Shown here in pieces: positions 6,638 through 7,909 of a stretch of DNA of 7,909 bases (positions are counted from its first letter, which is position 1; each line of letters starts with the position of its first letter). Both the position numbers and the translations under genes were made by a program. A model generated the notes under the pieces. That model had not been told where the DNA came from and made no database searches. It saw nothing but the letters and a program-made list of their open reading frames with translations. The stretch lies in NCBI GenBank assembly GCA_937916365.1, contig CALFSY010000015.1, forward strand, positions 1-7,909. Reading direction: 5' to 3'. This stretch comes from an uncultured Jannaschia sp. Lineage in GTDB: Bacteria > Pseudomonadota > Alphaproteobacteria > Rhodobacterales > Rhodobacteraceae.

Positions 6638-7909
6638 CAAATCGACGCGGTAGGCAAAGGCGCACATCGGCGGCCCCACCTGCGCGCGCGGTGGATTATC
6701 GGCATCTGCGCAATCCGTTTCCGCCGATGAATGTGTTTTCAGACGATCAAATCGCCGCGATGCACGACGCGGCCCTAACAATGTTAGAGGATTTGGGCAT
6801 TAAAACCCTGCTGCCCAAGGCGCGGGCACTGTTCCGCCAGGGTGGCGCGCAGGTGGATGAGGCCACCGAAATGGTGTATATTGACCGCGATATGGTGAAC
6901 GCGGCCCTTGCCACTGCGCCGCGGCGCATTCACTGTCGCGCCGCCACACCAGACCGTGATGTGATTTTGGAACTGGGCCGATTGGTGTTTCAACCGGGGG
7001 CTGGTGCGCCACACGCCACCGATCTTACGCGGGGGCGCCGCCCGGGCAATGCCCGCGATTTTCGGGAATTGATCCAGATCACGCATGCGTTTGACGCGCT
7101 GCATATCTTGCCCCCCTTGGTGGAACCGCAAGATGTGCCGCCCCACCTGCGCCATTATTTCACGATGGAGGCGCAGCTGACACTTAGCGATAAGCTGCCA
7201 TTTGTTTTTGCACGCGGCACACCACAGATTAGCGAAAGTTTTGAAATGTTGGCAGGATTTCGCGGCCTGTCGGACACAGATTTCCACGCCGCCCCCCATT
7301 GTTTTACCATAATCAATACCAATTCGCCCCGCACGCTTGACACCCCCATGGCGCAGGGGCTGATCGACTTTGCCCGCGCAGGACAGGTATCGATTGTCAC
7401 GCCCTTTACCCTGATGGGGGCCATGGCCCCGATCACGGTGGCCGGTGCGATCACCTTAAGCCATGCTGAGGCCTTGGCCGCCATCACCCTAACCCAGTTG
7501 GCCCGCCCCGGGGCACCGGTGTGTTACGGCACCTTTACCTCGAACGTTGATATGAAATCGGGCGCGCCAGCCTTTGGCACGCCCGAACATTTTCGTGCAT
7601 CTCTGGCCGCGGGTCAACTGGCACGATTTTTGGGTTTGCCTTGGCGATCTGCGGCGGGCTCGGCCGCGAATTTGGGTGATGCGCAGGCCGCCAATGAAAC
7701 ACAGTTCGGCCTGTGGGGGTGTCTGTTGGGCGGTGCAACGGTGGTGTTACATGCCGCAGGGTGGTTGGAGGGGGGATTAACGGTGTCTTACGAAAAGCTC
7801 GTCATCGATATGGAGGTGGTGCAAATGGTTGCCGAGTTATGCCAGACCGCCCAAGCGGGCGAGGCCGAAATCGCCCTAAGCGCGTTGGCCGAGGTGCAAC
7901 CCAGCGGCC
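6634..7909 (+). CDS. Trimethylamine methyltransferase (MttB) family protein, non-pyrrolysine type as far as seen, 3' end missing
   Basis: MttB-family proteins (COG5598) transfer a methyl group from a methylated amine to a cobalt corrinoid protein. The frame from ATG 6634 stays open for 425 codons to the window edge. Alphaproteobacterial members are about 510 residues, so roughly 85 are probably missing. After an arginine-rich start (RRGRQRR at 4-10) comes DYRHLRNPFPPMNVFSDDQI (21-40), typical of the family N-terminus. YGTFTSNVDMKSGAPAFGTP (298-317) is followed by GLPWRSAAG, DAQAANETQFGLWGCLLGGA and HAAGWLEGGLTVSYEKLVID, all familiar from non-pyrrolysine homologues. There is no in-frame TAG in the visible part, unlike methanogen MttB, which reads an amber codon as pyrrolysine near residue 334. 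One characterised non-pyrrolysine relative (MtgB of Desulfitobacterium) demethylates glycine betaine, which would yield the dimethylglycine used by enzymes of the upstream family. No corrinoid protein gene is visible in the window. Substrate remains inferred. Confidence 0.88.
   Translation, partial: MTNRRGRQRRTSAAPPARAVDYRHLRNPFPPMNVFSDDQIAAMHDAALTMLEDLGIKTLLPKARALFRQGGAQVDEATEMVYIDRDMVNAALATAPRRIHCRAATPDRDVILELGRLVFQPGAGAPHATDLTRGRRPGNARDFRELIQITHAFDALHILPPLVEPQDVPPHLRHYFTMEAQLTLSDKLPFVFARGTPQISESFEMLAGFRGLSDTDFHAAPHCFTIINTNSPRTLDTPMAQGLIDFARAGQVSIVTPFTLMGAMAPITVAGAITLSHAEALAAITLTQLARPGAPVCYGTFTSNVDMKSGAPAFGTPEHFRASLAAGQLARFLGLPWRSAAGSAANLGDAQAANETQFGLWGCLLGGATVVLHAAGWLEGGLTVSYEKLVIDMEVVQMVAELCQTAQAGEAEIALSALAEVQPSG

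Noticed and set aside
6784..7299. Minus-strand open frame of 171 codons opposite the MttB-like gene.
   Set aside because: The plus strand carries unmistakable MttB-family motifs through this stretch; the antisense translation resembles nothing recognisable.

Overview
The window looks like chromosomal DNA from an alphaproteobacterium, most probably a marine Rhodobacterales (Roseobacter-like) lineage of moderate GC content. This rests on recalled family resemblance: the trigger factor N-terminus, the DRDEARFAQA-type ArnT-like protein, and the pairing of a dimethylglycine-dehydrogenase-like protein with an MttB-like protein all resemble Rhodobacteraceae versions. No database search was possible.

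Layout. (1) Positions 1-1011, minus strand: the N-terminal three quarters of trigger factor (tig), cut by the left edge. (2) 1012-1275: a divergent intergenic region of about 260 bp serving tig to the left and a glycosyltransferase operon to the right. (3) 1276-4076, plus strand: a tight three-gene unit with 1-nt overlap or direct abutment. It encodes a cytoplasmic GT2 polyprenyl-phosphate glycosyltransferase, a small three-helix LAB_N membrane protein, and an ArnT-like GT-C membrane glycosyltransferase. (4) 4077-4228: a short AT-rich intergenic region with a possible promoter. (5) 4229-7909, plus strand: an 802-residue FAD/GcvT dehydrogenase of the dimethylglycine/sarcosine dehydrogenase family, overlapping by ATGA with a trimethylamine-methyltransferase-family (MttB) gene that runs off the right edge.

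How the genes may work together. The GT2-LAB_N-GT-C unit has the parts of a lipid-linked sugar route: load a sugar on polyprenyl phosphate at the inner face, flip it, and transfer it at the periplasmic face, probably to lipid A, core or another envelope glycan. The flipping role of the LAB_N protein is inference. The second unit has the parts of methylated-amine C1 catabolism: an MttB-like protein would remove a methyl group from a quaternary or tertiary amine onto a corrinoid protein (not in the window), and the dehydrogenase would oxidise an N-methyl group and pass the C1 unit to tetrahydrofolate. No mobile elements, CRISPR arrays, tRNA or rRNA genes were seen. The families are known; the most interesting open points are the LAB_N role and the substrate of the non-pyrrolysine MttB-like protein.
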